Positions 8,438 to 16,710 of a stretch of DNA of 64,000 nt are shown here, one piece after another (the stretch's first letter is position 1; each line of letters opens with the position of its first letter). The notes beneath the pieces are model-generated. The model saw only the letters and a list, made by a program, of their open reading frames with translations, did not search any database and was not told where the DNA came from. The stretch spans positions 118,670 through 182,669 of the forward strand of contig NZ_JBHRXZ010000003.1 of the NCBI RefSeq assembly GCF_042648805.1, given 5' to 3'. A program made the translations under genes and the position numbers. This stretch comes from Azomonas tarimensis. Its GTDB lineage: Bacteria > Pseudomonadota > Gammaproteobacteria > Pseudomonadales > Pseudomonadaceae.

Positions 8438-9334
8438 ATGACCGCTCTCGACGATCCTTCCATCGATCGCTTCCTCGATGCGCTCTGGCTGGAAAAGGGT
8501 TTATCGAACAACACGCGGCAGTCGTATGCCGGCGACCTCGCGCTGTTCAATGGCTGGTTGCACGAGCGGGGCGTGGTGTTGCATCGAGCGGGACGGGAGG
8601 TGATTCTCGATTATCTGGCCTGGCGCCTTAACGGCGGCTACAAGGCTCGCTCCACGGCGCGCTTTCTGTCGGCCCTGCGCGGCTACTATCGCTATCTGCT
8701 GCGACAGGGGGAGATAATCGAGGATCCAACCCTTCGCATCGAGCAACCGCAGCTGGGTCGGCCCTTGCCGAAGTCGCTCTCCGAGGCCGATGTCGAGGCG
8801 CTGCTCCAGGCGCCTGATCTCGACACGCCGCTCGGGCTGCGTGACCGCGCCATGCTGGAAGTCCTCTATGCATGCGGGCTGCGGGTGACCGAGTTGGTCA
8901 GCCTGACAACGGATCAGTTGAGCTTGCGTCAGGGCGTGCTTCGGGTGTTCGGCAAGGGCAGCAAGGAGCGTCTGGTTCCGTTGGGGGAGGAGGCGATGCA
9001 CTGGCTGCAGCGGTACCTTGCCGAAGCTCGCGGGGTTCTGCTCGGCGGGCGCATCAGCGAAGTACTGTTCCCCAGTCAGCGGGGCGCGCAGATGACGCGG
9101 CAGACCTTCTGGCACCGGATCAAATTGCATGCGCAAGTGGCCGGGATCAGCAAGCCGCTGTCGCCGCATACGCTGCGTCATGCCTTTGCCACTCATCTGC
9201 TCAACCACGGCGCCGATCTGCGTACCGTGCAAATGCTGCTGGGGCACAGTGACCTGTCAACGACCCAGATTTACACCCACATCGCCCGAGCGCGCTTGCA
9301 GGAGCTGCACGCGCGTCACCATCCACGAGGCTGA
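8438..9334 (+). CDS. xerD: site-specific tyrosine recombinase XerD
   Basis: The 298-aa recombinase works with XerC at dif, under FtsK control, to resolve chromosome dimers. It has an N-terminal SAM-like core-binding domain (about 6-90) and a C-terminal catalytic domain with every expected residue: R149, K173, H244, R247, H270 and nucleophile Y279. The length and spacing match E. coli XerD almost exactly. The ATG at 8438 was chosen because the longer frame runs back through rplS. It is upstream of dsbC-hom-thrC, as in PAO1, so this is the housekeeping enzyme and not an integrase. Confidence 0.97.
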   Translation: MTALDDPSIDRFLDALWLEKGLSNNTRQSYAGDLALFNGWLHERGVVLHRAGREVILDYLAWRLNGGYKARSTARFLSALRGYYRYLLRQGEIIEDPTLRIEQPQLGRPLPKSLSEADVEALLQAPDLDTPLGLRDRAMLEVLYACGLRVTELVSLTTDQLSLRQGVLRVFGKGSKERLVPLGEEAMHWLQRYLAEARGVLLGGRISEVLFPSQRGAQMTRQTFWHRIKLHAQVAGISKPLSPHTLRHAFATHLLNHGADLRTVQMLLGHSDLSTTQIYTHIARARLQELHARHHPRG

Positions 9335-9452
9335 TCCCGGGCGGCGCAGCCGGTCGGTGCGATGTGAGCTGTGCCACAGCGCACACGGCTTGTGCCGTGC
9401 CGGATATGGTAGGCTTGCGCCTCTTACCGAACGCTGCTCCACAGGAGTCACC

Positions 9453-10214
9453 ATGCGTGTATTTTCGCTGTTCGCTGGCGTGGCGCTGAGCCTGGCCAGT
9501 GGTTTTCTGGCCGCTGCCGATCCTGATCAGGCCATTCGCGAAACCCTGCAACAACTCCAGCCGGGCCTGCCGATCGAAGCCATCGCCGAAAGTGCCATGC
9601 CCGGACTCTATCAGGTCCAGCTACAGGGCGGACGCCAGCTGTACGCCAGCGAAGACGGCCAGTTCCTGATGCAGGGCTATCTGTTCCAGATCCGTGATGG
9701 CCAGGCGGTGAACCTTACCGAGCAGGCGGAAAGCCGCTCCATTGCACAGCAAATGGCGGCGATTCCGACCGAGCAGATGGTGATCTTCCAGGCGAAGGAG
9801 CCCAAGACCCACATCACGGTGTTCACCGATGCTGACTGCGGTTATTGCCAGAAGCTGCACAGTGAAGTGCCGGAGCTCAATCGCCGGGGAGTCGAAGTGC
9901 GATATGTGGCCTTCCCGCGGCAGGGCACCGGATCGCCAGGCCACAAGACCCTCGTTGATGTGTGGTGTGCCAAGGACCCGCTTGATGCAATGAACAAGGC
10001 GAAGGCGCGGCAGTCGCTGCCGAGCGTCAGCTGTGACAACCCCGTGGACGAGCAGTACCGGCTAGGGCAACTGATCGGCGTGCAAGGGACCCCCGCCATC
10101 GTACTGGAGAATGGCCAGATGATTCCCGGATACCAGCCGGCTCCGCAGCTGGCCAAGCTCGCCATCGAGGCGGCCGTCGGTCGCGCGGACGTCGCCAACG
10201 TCGACGCCAGGTAA
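9453..10214 (+). CDS. dsbC: periplasmic thiol:disulfide isomerase DsbC
   Basis: The 253-aa secreted DsbC-family protein should reshuffle wrong disulfides in the periplasm and be kept reduced by DsbD. An N-terminal signal peptide (hydrophobic residues 4-20, cleavage near AAA-D at about 22) precedes the dimerisation domain (about 23-95) and a thioredoxin fold with active site CGYC at 129-132 and a cis-proline loop GTPA. An ACAGGAG ribosome site lies before the ATG at 9453. The frame open from 9129 overlaps xerD and lacks a signal peptide. The order xerD-dsbC-hom-thrC is conserved in pseudomonads, although here a GFA gene intervenes before hom. Confidence 0.95.
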   Translation: MRVFSLFAGVALSLASGFLAAADPDQAIRETLQQLQPGLPIEAIAESAMPGLYQVQLQGGRQLYASEDGQFLMQGYLFQIRDGQAVNLTEQAESRSIAQQMAAIPTEQMVIFQAKEPKTHITVFTDADCGYCQKLHSEVPELNRRGVEVRYVAFPRQGTGSPGHKTLVDVWCAKDPLDAMNKAKARQSLPSVSCDNPVDEQYRLGQLIGVQGTPAIVLENGQMIPGYQPAPQLAKLAIEAAVGRADVANVDAR

Positions 10215-10275
10215 ACACCGCGCCAGCTTCCAGCTCAAATGAAAGAGGTTCGCCTTTCATCTGCTGGAGATTGCC

Positions 10276-10749
10276 ATGAGGCTCGAAGGATCCTGTCACT
10301 GCAAGGCTGTGCGATTTTCGCTGGAATCCGCTCAGCCTTTTCCCTTCATGCGCTGCTATTGCTCGATCTGTCGGAAAACGGCTGGCTCCGGTGGCTATGC
10401 CATCAATCTGGCCGGTGACAATCGCTCCTTGATGATCGATGGTCGGGAGAATATCAGCGTATACCAGGCGCAGCTGGACGATGGCACCATCAGTTCCGGT
10501 CAGCGCAACTTCTGCAAATTCTGCGGTACGGCCCTGTGGCTGTGGGACCCGAACTGGCCAGACCTGATCCATCCGCATGCCTCGGCCATCGACAGTGAGC
10601 TGCCCGTGCCGCCCGAGCATGTGCACATGCTGCTCGATTCCAAGGCCAGCTGGGTGGAGATCGATGCCCGACCCCGCGACAAGCAGTTCCAGGGATACCC
10701 TGACGAGTCGCTGGCGCAATGGCACGAGCGGCTGGGGCTGACGCGCTAG
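10276..10749 (+). CDS. GFA-family (glutathione-dependent formaldehyde-activating-like) zinc protein
   Basis: The 157-aa protein is of the GFA/CENP-V family. The zinc-binding cysteines are present: CHC near residue 7, CYCSIC near 28-33 and FCKFCG near 78. The family was named for S-hydroxymethylglutathione synthase activity, but many members, including this one, are of unproven function. The sequence around the second cluster (PFMRCYCSICRKTAG) is typical. It sits between dsbC and hom; I do not recall it there in PAO1, so it may be a lineage-specific addition. A CTGGAGA site precedes the ATG. Confidence 0.88.
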   Translation: MRLEGSCHCKAVRFSLESAQPFPFMRCYCSICRKTAGSGGYAINLAGDNRSLMIDGRENISVYQAQLDDGTISSGQRNFCKFCGTALWLWDPNWPDLIHPHASAIDSELPVPPEHVHMLLDSKASWVEIDARPRDKQFQGYPDESLAQWHERLGLTR

Positions 10750-10769
10750 CCTGCACCCCGTCACGCCAA

Positions 10770-10798
10770 TTGACTTAACCTCGGTCGCTTCGTAATGT
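10770..10798 (+). promoter_or_regulatory. sigma-70 promoter of hom-thrC
   Basis: TTGACT (10770-10775) and TAATGT (10793-10798) are 17 bases apart, 60 bases before the hom GTG. The leader just after contains a 7-bp GC hairpin (GCGCCCG, loop TTTTG, CGGGCGC, about 10811-10829) without a T-run. I saw no leader peptide rich in Thr or Ile codons, so classical attenuation is not supported. Confidence 0.6.
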
Positions 10799-10857
10799 GC
10801 GGCTCTTTTCTGCGCCCGTTTTGCGGGCGCTTTCGCTGTGATGATGGGGAGTCGAGC

Positions 10858-12162
10858 GTGAAACCGGTAAAAGTGGGGATCTGTGGCTTGGGGACCGTCG
10901 GCGGCGGCACCTTCAATGTACTCAAGCGCAACGCCGAGGAGATCGCCCGCCGTGCCGGGCGTGGCATCGAAGTGGCGCAGATCGCCGCGCGCTCGTCCAA
11001 TCCGCAATGCGACGCCACCGGTACCCCCATTACCGACGATGTCTTTGCGGTGGCCGACAACCCGGAAATCGATATCGTCATCGAGCTGATCGGCGGCTAT
11101 ACCGTCGCACGCGAGCTGGTCATGCGCGCCATCGACAACGGCAAGCATGTGGTCACCGCCAACAAGGCGCTGATCGCCGTGCATGGAAACGAGATCTTCG
11201 CCCGCGCCAGCGAGAAGGGCGTGATCGTCGCCTTCGAGGCCTCGGTCGCCGGCGGCATTCCGATCATCAAGGCGCTCCGCGAGGGCCTGGCCGGCAACCG
11301 CATCAACTGGCTGGCCGGCATCATCAACGGGACCGGCAACTTCATCCTCACCGAGATGCGTGAGAAGGGCCGTGCCTTCGAGGACGTGCTGGCCGAAGCT
11401 CAGGCACTGGGCTACGCCGAAGCCGACCCGACCTTCGACGTCGAGGGCATCGATGCCGCGCACAAGCTGACCATCCTGGCGTCCATCGCCTTCGGCATCC
11501 CGCTGCAGTTCGACAAGGCCTACACCGAGGGCATCACCAGGCTGACCACCGCCGACGTGGGCTATGCCGAAGCCCTGGGTTATCGCATCAAGCACCTGGG
11601 TGTGGCGCGCAGTACGGCCGTCGGCATCGAGCTGCGTGTCCATCCGACCCTGATCCCGGCCGACCGTCTGATCGCCAACGTCAATGGCGTGATGAACGCG
11701 GTGATGGTCAACGGCGACGCCGTTGGCAGCACGCTTTATTACGGCGCCGGCGCCGGCATGGAACCGACCGCCTCGGCAGTGGTGGCCGACCTGGTGGATG
11801 TGACCCGCGCGCTGACCACCGACCCGACCAACCGCGTGCCGCACCTGGCCTTCCAGGCCGAGCAGCTGTCCGACCATCCAGTGCTACCGATCGGCGAGTG
11901 CGAAAGCGCCTACTATCTGCGCATCCAGGCCAAGGACCACCCGGGCGTGCTGGCGCAGCTGGCGTCCATCCTTTCCGAGCGCGGCATCAACATCGAGTCG
12001 ATCATGCAGAAGGAAGCCGAGGAGCACGACGGCCTGGTGCCGGTGATCCTGCTGACCCACCGCGTGAAAGAGCAGCGCATCGACGACGCCATCGCCGCGT
12101 TCGAGGCGCTGGATGATGTGGTGGGCAGCGTCGTGCGGATCCGCGTCGAACAATTGAACTGA
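10858..12162 (+). CDS. hom: homoserine dehydrogenase
   Basis: The 434-aa enzyme reduces aspartate semialdehyde to homoserine for threonine and methionine synthesis. It has an N-terminal Rossmann motif (GICGLGTVGGG, residues 7-17), the catalytic region with NGTGNFILTEM and EADPTFDVEGIDAAHK, and a C-terminal ACT domain (about 350-430, HPGVLAQLASILSERGINIES) for feedback control by threonine. It begins with GTG at 10858; this start matches the length of PAO1 Hom, and the in-frame ATG at 10795 lies within the promoter. thrC follows after 71 bases. Confidence 0.97.
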   Translation: MKPVKVGICGLGTVGGGTFNVLKRNAEEIARRAGRGIEVAQIAARSSNPQCDATGTPITDDVFAVADNPEIDIVIELIGGYTVARELVMRAIDNGKHVVTANKALIAVHGNEIFARASEKGVIVAFEASVAGGIPIIKALREGLAGNRINWLAGIINGTGNFILTEMREKGRAFEDVLAEAQALGYAEADPTFDVEGIDAAHKLTILASIAFGIPLQFDKAYTEGITRLTTADVGYAEALGYRIKHLGVARSTAVGIELRVHPTLIPADRLIANVNGVMNAVMVNGDAVGSTLYYGAGAGMEPTASAVVADLVDVTRALTTDPTNRVPHLAFQAEQLSDHPVLPIGECESAYYLRIQAKDHPGVLAQLASILSERGINIESIMQKEAEEHDGLVPVILLTHRVKEQRIDDAIAAFEALDDVVGSVVRIRVEQLN

Positions 12163-12233
12163 CAGTCGCAAGCCGCACGAAGCTGCTTGAGGCTTGCAGC
12201 TTGCCGCTTGCAGCTCAAAACGAAGGTTTTCAT
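12163..12233. repeat. GCTTGCAGC-type repeat between hom and thrC
   Basis: This gap contains several nearly identical short words (AAGCTGC, GCTTGCAGC, GCTTGCCGC, GCTTGCAGC) in tandem. It resembles the variable GCTTG-rich repeats seen in many Pseudomonas intergenic regions. A related stretch lies at 20249-20336 upstream of nth. No function is apparent; its thrC-proximal end carries the thrC ribosome site. Confidence 0.5.
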
Positions 12234-13658
12234 ATGCGCTACATCAGCACCCGTGGCCAGGCTCCGGCCCTGAATTTCGAAGATGTCCTGCTGGCCGGTC
12301 TGGCCACCGATGGCGGGCTCTACGTTCCCGAGAACCTGCCGCGCTTCACCATGGAAGAAATCGCCTCCTGGGCCGGTCTGCCGTACCATGAACTGGCCTT
12401 CCGGGTGATGCGCCCGTTCGTGACCGGCAGCATTCCCGACGCCGACTTCAAGAAGATCCTCGAAGAGACCTACTCCACCGGTCCCGACGGCGTGTTTGCC
12501 CACAATGCCGTGGCGCCGCTGCGCCAGTTGAACGGCAACGAGTGGGTGCTGGAGCTTTTCCACGGTCCGACCCTGGCGTTCAAGGATTTTGCCCTGCAGC
12601 TGCTTGGCCGCCTGCTCGACCATGTGCTGGCAAAGCGCGGCGAGCGCGTGGTAATCATGGGTGCCACCTCCGGCGACACCGGCTCGGCCGCCATCGAAGG
12701 CTGCCGCCGCTGTGACAATGTGGACATCTTCATCCTGCACCCGCACGAGCGAGTGTCGGACGTGCAGCGCCGGCAGATGACCAGCATTCTCGGCGAGAAC
12801 ATCCACAACATCGCCATCGAAGGCAACTTCGACGACTGCCAGGAAATGGTCAAGGCCAGCTTCGCCGACCAGGCTTTTCTCAAGGGCACCCGGCTGGTAG
12901 CGGTCAACTCGATCAACTGGGCGCGGATCATGGCCCAGATCGTCTACTACTTCCATGCCGCGCTGCAGCTCGGTGGCCCGGCCCGTTCGGTGGCCTTCTC
13001 GGTGCCGACCGGCAACTTCGGCGACATCTTCGCCGGCTACCTGGCGCGCAACATGGGCCTGCCGATCAGCCAACTGATCGTCGCCACCAACCGCAACGAC
13101 ATCCTGCACCGCTTCATGAGCGGCAACCGCTACGACAAGGACACCCTGCATCACTCACTGTCGCCGTCCATGGACATCATGGTGTCGTCGAACTTCGAAC
13201 GCTTGCTGTTCGACCTGCACGGGCGCAACGGGTTGGCGGTTGCGGAGCTGATGAACAGCTTCAAGGCCACCGGCAAGCTGTCGGTCGAAGAGGATCGCTG
13301 GATCGAAGCGCGTCGGCTGTTCGACTCGCTGGCGGTGGATGACGAAGAGACCTGCCGGACCATCGCCGAGGTGTTCAAGAACACCACCGAGGTACTGGAC
13401 CCGCACACCGCCATCGGCGTGCGCGCCGCCCGGGAATGCCGCCGCAGCCTGGACACCCCCATGGTGATCCTCGGTACCGCCCATCCGGTCAAATTCCCCG
13501 AGGCGGTGGAAAAAGCCGGTATCGGCAAGTTACTGGAACTGCCCAAGCATCTGTTCGACCTGCACGAGCGGGAAGAGCGCAGCACCGTACTGCCCAATGA
13601 CATCAAGGCAGTGCAGGGCTTCGTCAGCAGCCATGGCAATCGCGGCAAGCCGCTCTGA
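12234..13658 (+). CDS. thrC: threonine synthase
   Basis: The 474-aa PLP enzyme converts O-phosphohomoserine to threonine. The N-terminus MRYISTRGQAPALNFEDVLLAGLATDGGLY is typical, and the PLP lysine is K117 in the motif GPTLAFKDFA. ATSGDTGSAA binds the phosphate, and PTGNFGDIFAGY lies further on. The ATG at 12234 follows a GAAGG ribosome site; the frame extends 11 codons upstream into the repeat and that extension is unlikely to be used. It is second in the hom-thrC unit. The frame ends just before a REP-like array shared with the convergent rnt gene. Confidence 0.97.
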   Translation: MRYISTRGQAPALNFEDVLLAGLATDGGLYVPENLPRFTMEEIASWAGLPYHELAFRVMRPFVTGSIPDADFKKILEETYSTGPDGVFAHNAVAPLRQLNGNEWVLELFHGPTLAFKDFALQLLGRLLDHVLAKRGERVVIMGATSGDTGSAAIEGCRRCDNVDIFILHPHERVSDVQRRQMTSILGENIHNIAIEGNFDDCQEMVKASFADQAFLKGTRLVAVNSINWARIMAQIVYYFHAALQLGGPARSVAFSVPTGNFGDIFAGYLARNMGLPISQLIVATNRNDILHRFMSGNRYDKDTLHHSLSPSMDIMVSSNFERLLFDLHGRNGLAVAELMNSFKATGKLSVEEDRWIEARRLFDSLAVDDEETCRTIAEVFKNTTEVLDPHTAIGVRAARECRRSLDTPMVILGTAHPVKFPEAVEKAGIGKLLELPKHLFDLHEREERSTVLPNDIKAVQGFVSSHGNRGKPL

Positions 13659-13706
13659 CGGAATAAAAGGCGGGAAGGGCGCTAAAGGCTGGAGCTTTCG
13701 TGCTCG

Positions 13707-13867
13707 GAGCGTTGGATTACGCTTCGCTAATCCAACCTACGTTGGTGATGTTCCGGTTCTGCCTGAAGCGCTGCAGCCTTTCGTAGGTCGGGTTAGCCGC
13801 AGGCGTAACCCGACGCTTCGGTGCGCAGGAGCGTTGGATTACGCTTTGCTAATCCAACCTACGTTGG
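13707..13867. repeat. REP-like array of three palindromic units
   Basis: Two nearly identical 39-base units (13707-13745 and 13829-13867, one mismatch) each form a hairpin from GCGTTGGATTA and TAATCCAAC. They flank a third, related hairpin (13787-13814, GTCGGGTTA and TAACCCGAC). The array fills the gap between convergent thrC and rnt. This is the GTTGGATTA/GTCGGGTTA class of dispersed Pseudomonas repeats. It may act as a bidirectional 3' end or gyrase-type site (inference). Confidence 0.8.
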
Positions 13868-13874
13868 CGATTCT

Positions 13875-14549
13875 TTACCCTTCGAACTCTTCCCAACCGC
13901 CCATTTCCTTCCACCGGTTGACGATGCCGCAGAACAGCTCGGCGGTCTTTTCGGTATCGTAGCGGGCAGAGTGGGCTTCGCGGCCGTCGAAGTCGATTCC
14001 CGCTGCCTGGCAGGCCTTGGCCAGTACGGTCTGGCCGTAGGCGAGGCCGGCGAGCGTGGCGGTGTCGAAACTGGAAAAGGGGTGAAAGGGGTTTCGCTTG
14101 ATCGCGCAGCGATTGATCGCGGCATTGAGAAAACCGAGGTCGAAAGCGCTGTTGTGGCCTACGAGAATGGCGCGTTTGCAGCCGGCGGATTTCACCGCCT
14201 TGCGCACACCCCGCAGAATGTCGGTCAGCGCGTCCAGCTCGGCTACTGCCTGGCGCAAGGGATGGTCCAGCTTGATGCCGGTGAACTCGAGCGCAGCGGA
14301 CTCGATGTTGGCTCCGGCAAAGGGCTCGACGCGATAGAAGTAGGTGTGGTCAGGATAGACCAGCCCCTGCTCGTCCATGCCGATGGTGGTGGCGGCGATT
14401 TCCAGCAGTGCGTCAGTGGCGCAATTGAAGCCGCCACACTCGACGTCCACCACCACCGGGAGGTAGCCGCGAAAGCGACGAGCCATGGGCGTACGGGCCG
14501 AACCGGGCAGGTTGTGCTCAAGCTCGTCTTCGAATTCGCTACCGCTCAT
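13875..14549 (-). CDS. rnt: ribonuclease T
   Basis: The 224-aa DEDDh 3'-5' exoribonuclease trims tRNA and other stable RNA 3' ends as a dimer. Catalytic residues are seen as D35 and E37 in VVVDVECGGFN, the aspartate in VGHNSAFDLGF (about 146) and the late H-x4-D in AHSARYDTEKTAELF (about 200). Its start overlaps the pyrC stop by 4 bases (ATGA), so the two are translated as a pair, as in PAO1. The gene ends next to a REP-like array. Confidence 0.96.
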   Translation of the reverse strand: MSGSEFEDELEHNLPGSARTPMARRFRGYLPVVVDVECGGFNCATDALLEIAATTIGMDEQGLVYPDHTYFYRVEPFAGANIESAALEFTGIKLDHPLRQAVAELDALTDILRGVRKAVKSAGCKRAILVGHNSAFDLGFLNAAINRCAIKRNPFHPFSSFDTATLAGLAYGQTVLAKACQAAGIDFDGREAHSARYDTEKTAELFCGIVNRWKEMGGWEEFEG

Positions 14550-15589
14550 GCACGATTCTCCAGCCGCCAGCGCAGTGTCTCGCCCGCGCGCAGCGGAACC
14601 ACTTGGCGATCACCGAACGGCAGCTGCGCGGGCACTGTCCAGTCTTCGCGCACCAGGGTGACCTGTTCGGTGTTGCGGGCCAATCCGTAGAAGTCCGGAC
14701 CAAAGTGACTGGCGAAGGCTTCCAGGCGGTGCAGTGCATCGCGCTGTTCGAAAGCCTCGGCATAGAGTTCGAGAGCCGCGAAGGCGGTGTAGCAGCCGGC
14801 ACAGCCGCAAGCGGCCTCCTTGGCCTGTTGTGCATGGGGGGCCGAGTCGGTGCCGAGGAAGAATTTCGCGTTGCCGCTGGTGGCCGCATCCAGCAGTGCT
14901 TCCTGGTGAGTATTGCGCTTGAGGATCGGCAGACAATAGAAGTGCGGACGAATCCCGCCGACCAGCATGTGGTTGCGGTTGTAGAGCAGATGCTGTGCGG
15001 TGATGGTCGCGCCGACGTTTGTGCCTGTCTCTTCGACGAACTGCACGGCGTCGCGCGTGGTGATGTGCTCGAACACCACCTTGAGCGTCGGGAATCGCTG
15101 GACCACCCGCGATAGGTGCTCGTCGATGAATGCCTTTTCACGATCGAATACGTCGATCTCCGCGCGGGTCACCTCGCCGTGCACCAGCAGCGGCAGCCCG
15201 ACTTCCGCCATGGTCTCCAGCACGCTGAAGATGTTGTCGATGCGAGTCACGCCCGAGTCGGAGTTGGTGGTGGCTCCGGCCGGGTAGAGTTTTGCCGCGT
15301 AGACGATGCCGGACGCCTGGGCCGCGCGCACGTCTTCGGGGCGAGTGCTGTCGGTCAGGTAGAGCACCATCAGCGGATCGAAGCGGCCGCCGGCGGGCAA
15401 GGCGCCGAGGATGCGCTCGCGGTAGCTGGCGGCCTCGTCAGCATTGCGAACAGGCGGGACCAGGTTAGGCATGACGATCGCCCTGGCGAACTGGCGCGCG
15501 GCGTCGGCAACCGTATGGCGCAGCGAGGCACCGTCACGCAAGTGGATGTGCCAGTCGTCTGGGCGCAACAGGGTAAGGCGATCGGTCAT
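14546..15589 (-). CDS. pyrC: dihydroorotase
   Basis: The 347-aa class II dihydroorotase closes the pyrimidine ring in UMP synthesis. Metal ligands begin with the HIH of DDWHIHLRDG near residue 12. The lysine in YAAKLYPAG, about residue 97, should be carboxylated and bridge the two zincs. Further histidines are in VHGEV and FEHITT, and LGTDSAPH supplies the catalytic aspartate. The ATG at 15589 yields the usual MTDRLTLLRPDDW; six extra codons upstream are possible but lack support. rnt follows with a 4-base overlap. Confidence 0.96.
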   Translation of the reverse strand: MTDRLTLLRPDDWHIHLRDGASLRHTVADAARQFARAIVMPNLVPPVRNADEAASYRERILGALPAGGRFDPLMVLYLTDSTRPEDVRAAQASGIVYAAKLYPAGATTNSDSGVTRIDNIFSVLETMAEVGLPLLVHGEVTRAEIDVFDREKAFIDEHLSRVVQRFPTLKVVFEHITTRDAVQFVEETGTNVGATITAQHLLYNRNHMLVGGIRPHFYCLPILKRNTHQEALLDAATSGNAKFFLGTDSAPHAQQAKEAACGCAGCYTAFAALELYAEAFEQRDALHRLEAFASHFGPDFYGLARNTEQVTLVREDWTVPAQLPFGDRQVVPLRAGETLRWRLENRA

Positions 15590-15682
15590 GCGGGTGTTCC
15601 AGGGCATCTTCGGATGATGGCCGGAATGCTACCGGAAAACGGGCTGTCTGGGGGCAGCTGCCGGCGTGCGGCATTGGCAAGC

Positions 15683-15709
15683 TCAAGTTTCCAGATCAGC
15701 CACCGATAC
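15683..15709 (+). promoter_or_regulatory. FliA (sigma-28) promoter for motY
   Basis: TCAAGTTT (15683-15690), 11 bases and ACCGATAC (15702-15709) match the flagellar sigma-28 consensus (TAAAGTTT-N11-GCCGATAA) closely. The site lies 29 bases before the motY GTG. This puts motY in the late flagellar class although the flg genes are over 30 kb away. Confidence 0.75.
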
Positions 15710-15738
15710 TTTCCTTGAACAACCGTGTCGGAGGGCCT

Positions 15739-16647
15739 GTGCGCCTGCCTCTGCTTGTCCTTGCCAGCCTGCTTGCCGCGCCGACGGCTTGCGCTCTCAC
15801 GTTTCAGACGCGTCTGGAGCGGGTCGAGTGGCAGGTGCAAGGTGACCGTTTCGAGTGCCGGCTGGCCCAGCCTGTGACGGGGCTGGGGACGGGGGAGTTC
15901 GTTCGTCGGGCCGGCGAAGAAGCAGTGTTCCGCCTGCGCTCGCAGGAGCGCTGGTTTGGCGACGGCTCTGCAACCTTGCTTGCCGCGGCTGCGCCCTGGC
16001 AGCCCAATCGCAGTGACATCGCCCTGGGTCAGGTAAGGATTCGCGCGGGTGAGGTGGTGTTCGACAGCAGCCCCTATCAGGCCGGGCGCCTGCTCAGCGG
16101 CCTGCTCGAAGGCCGTAGCCCGGTGGTCCGTCATCGTACCAGGCACGGCAGCGAGCCCCTGGAGGTGCGGTTGTTGCCAGCGCGCTTCGCCTCTGCCTAC
16201 GAAGAGTATCTGGCCTGCTCCTCCAGGCTGCTGCCAGTGAACTTCGATCAGATCCGTCAGACACAGCTGCCATTTTCCACGGCTGGTGCCGACCTGGATG
16301 ACGCCGCCAAGGCTCGGCTCGACCTGGTTCTGCAGTTCCTGGCGGCCGACCCCAGCGTCAACCGCATTTACCTCGATGGCCATTCCGACAACAGTGGCGA
16401 CCGACTGACCAACCGAGAGCTGTCCCGCCGCCGCGCGCTGGCCGTACGCGATTACCTGATGGCCAACGGCATCGACGAATCCAGCATCACGGTGCGCTTT
16501 CACGGCGAGCGCTATCCGCTCGTCGCCAATAGCAGCCCTGCCAACCGCGCGAAAAACCGGCGTGTGACACTGCAACTCGAGCGCGAGGTGGTGGCCAGCG
16601 CGACTGAAGAGCAGCGCCCGCTTCCGGCCGGTGCACGGGCTCTGTAA
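15739..16647 (+). CDS. motY: MotY-like sodium/proton stator accessory protein (OmpA domain)
   Basis: The 302-aa protein has a signal peptide (cleavage after TACA, about residue 19), an N-terminal MotY-specific beta domain (about 20-155) and a C-terminal OmpA-like peptidoglycan-binding domain (about 180-290, with DGHSDNSGD and LSRRRALAVRDYL). MotY forms the T-ring that holds stators in the outer part of the motor. The GTG at 15739 follows GGAGGG at 15730-15735; the ATG-like upstream frame adds eight residues before the signal peptide. Its location between pyrC and argG matches PAO1 motY, and the FliA-type promoter supports the motility role. Confidence 0.9.
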   Translation: MRLPLLVLASLLAAPTACALTFQTRLERVEWQVQGDRFECRLAQPVTGLGTGEFVRRAGEEAVFRLRSQERWFGDGSATLLAAAAPWQPNRSDIALGQVRIRAGEVVFDSSPYQAGRLLSGLLEGRSPVVRHRTRHGSEPLEVRLLPARFASAYEEYLACSSRLLPVNFDQIRQTQLPFSTAGADLDDAAKARLDLVLQFLAADPSVNRIYLDGHSDNSGDRLTNRELSRRRALAVRDYLMANGIDESSITVRFHGERYPLVANSSPANRAKNRRVTLQLEREVVASATEEQRPLPAGARAL

Positions 16648-16710
16648 AAGAACACGCGTGACCAGTAGAATCTCCGCTTTCCGTTACAACCCCCCGGGAG
16701 TGGATGGCTC

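Noticed and set aside
8438..9334. XerD as a mobile integrase
   Set aside because: All residues, length and location match the housekeeping dimer-resolution enzyme; no att sites or phage genes are near.
10799..10857. Threonine attenuator in the hom leader
   Set aside because: A GC hairpin is present but there is no leader peptide with Thr or Ile codons and no T-run.
10027..11877. 616-codon open frame opposite dsbC, the GFA gene and hom
   Set aside because: It spans three unrelated genes and their promoter on the other strand and has shadow-like composition.
13597..13962. Open frames across the REP-like array
   Set aside because: They exist only because the palindromic units are stop-free; the translations are repeats without family likeness.
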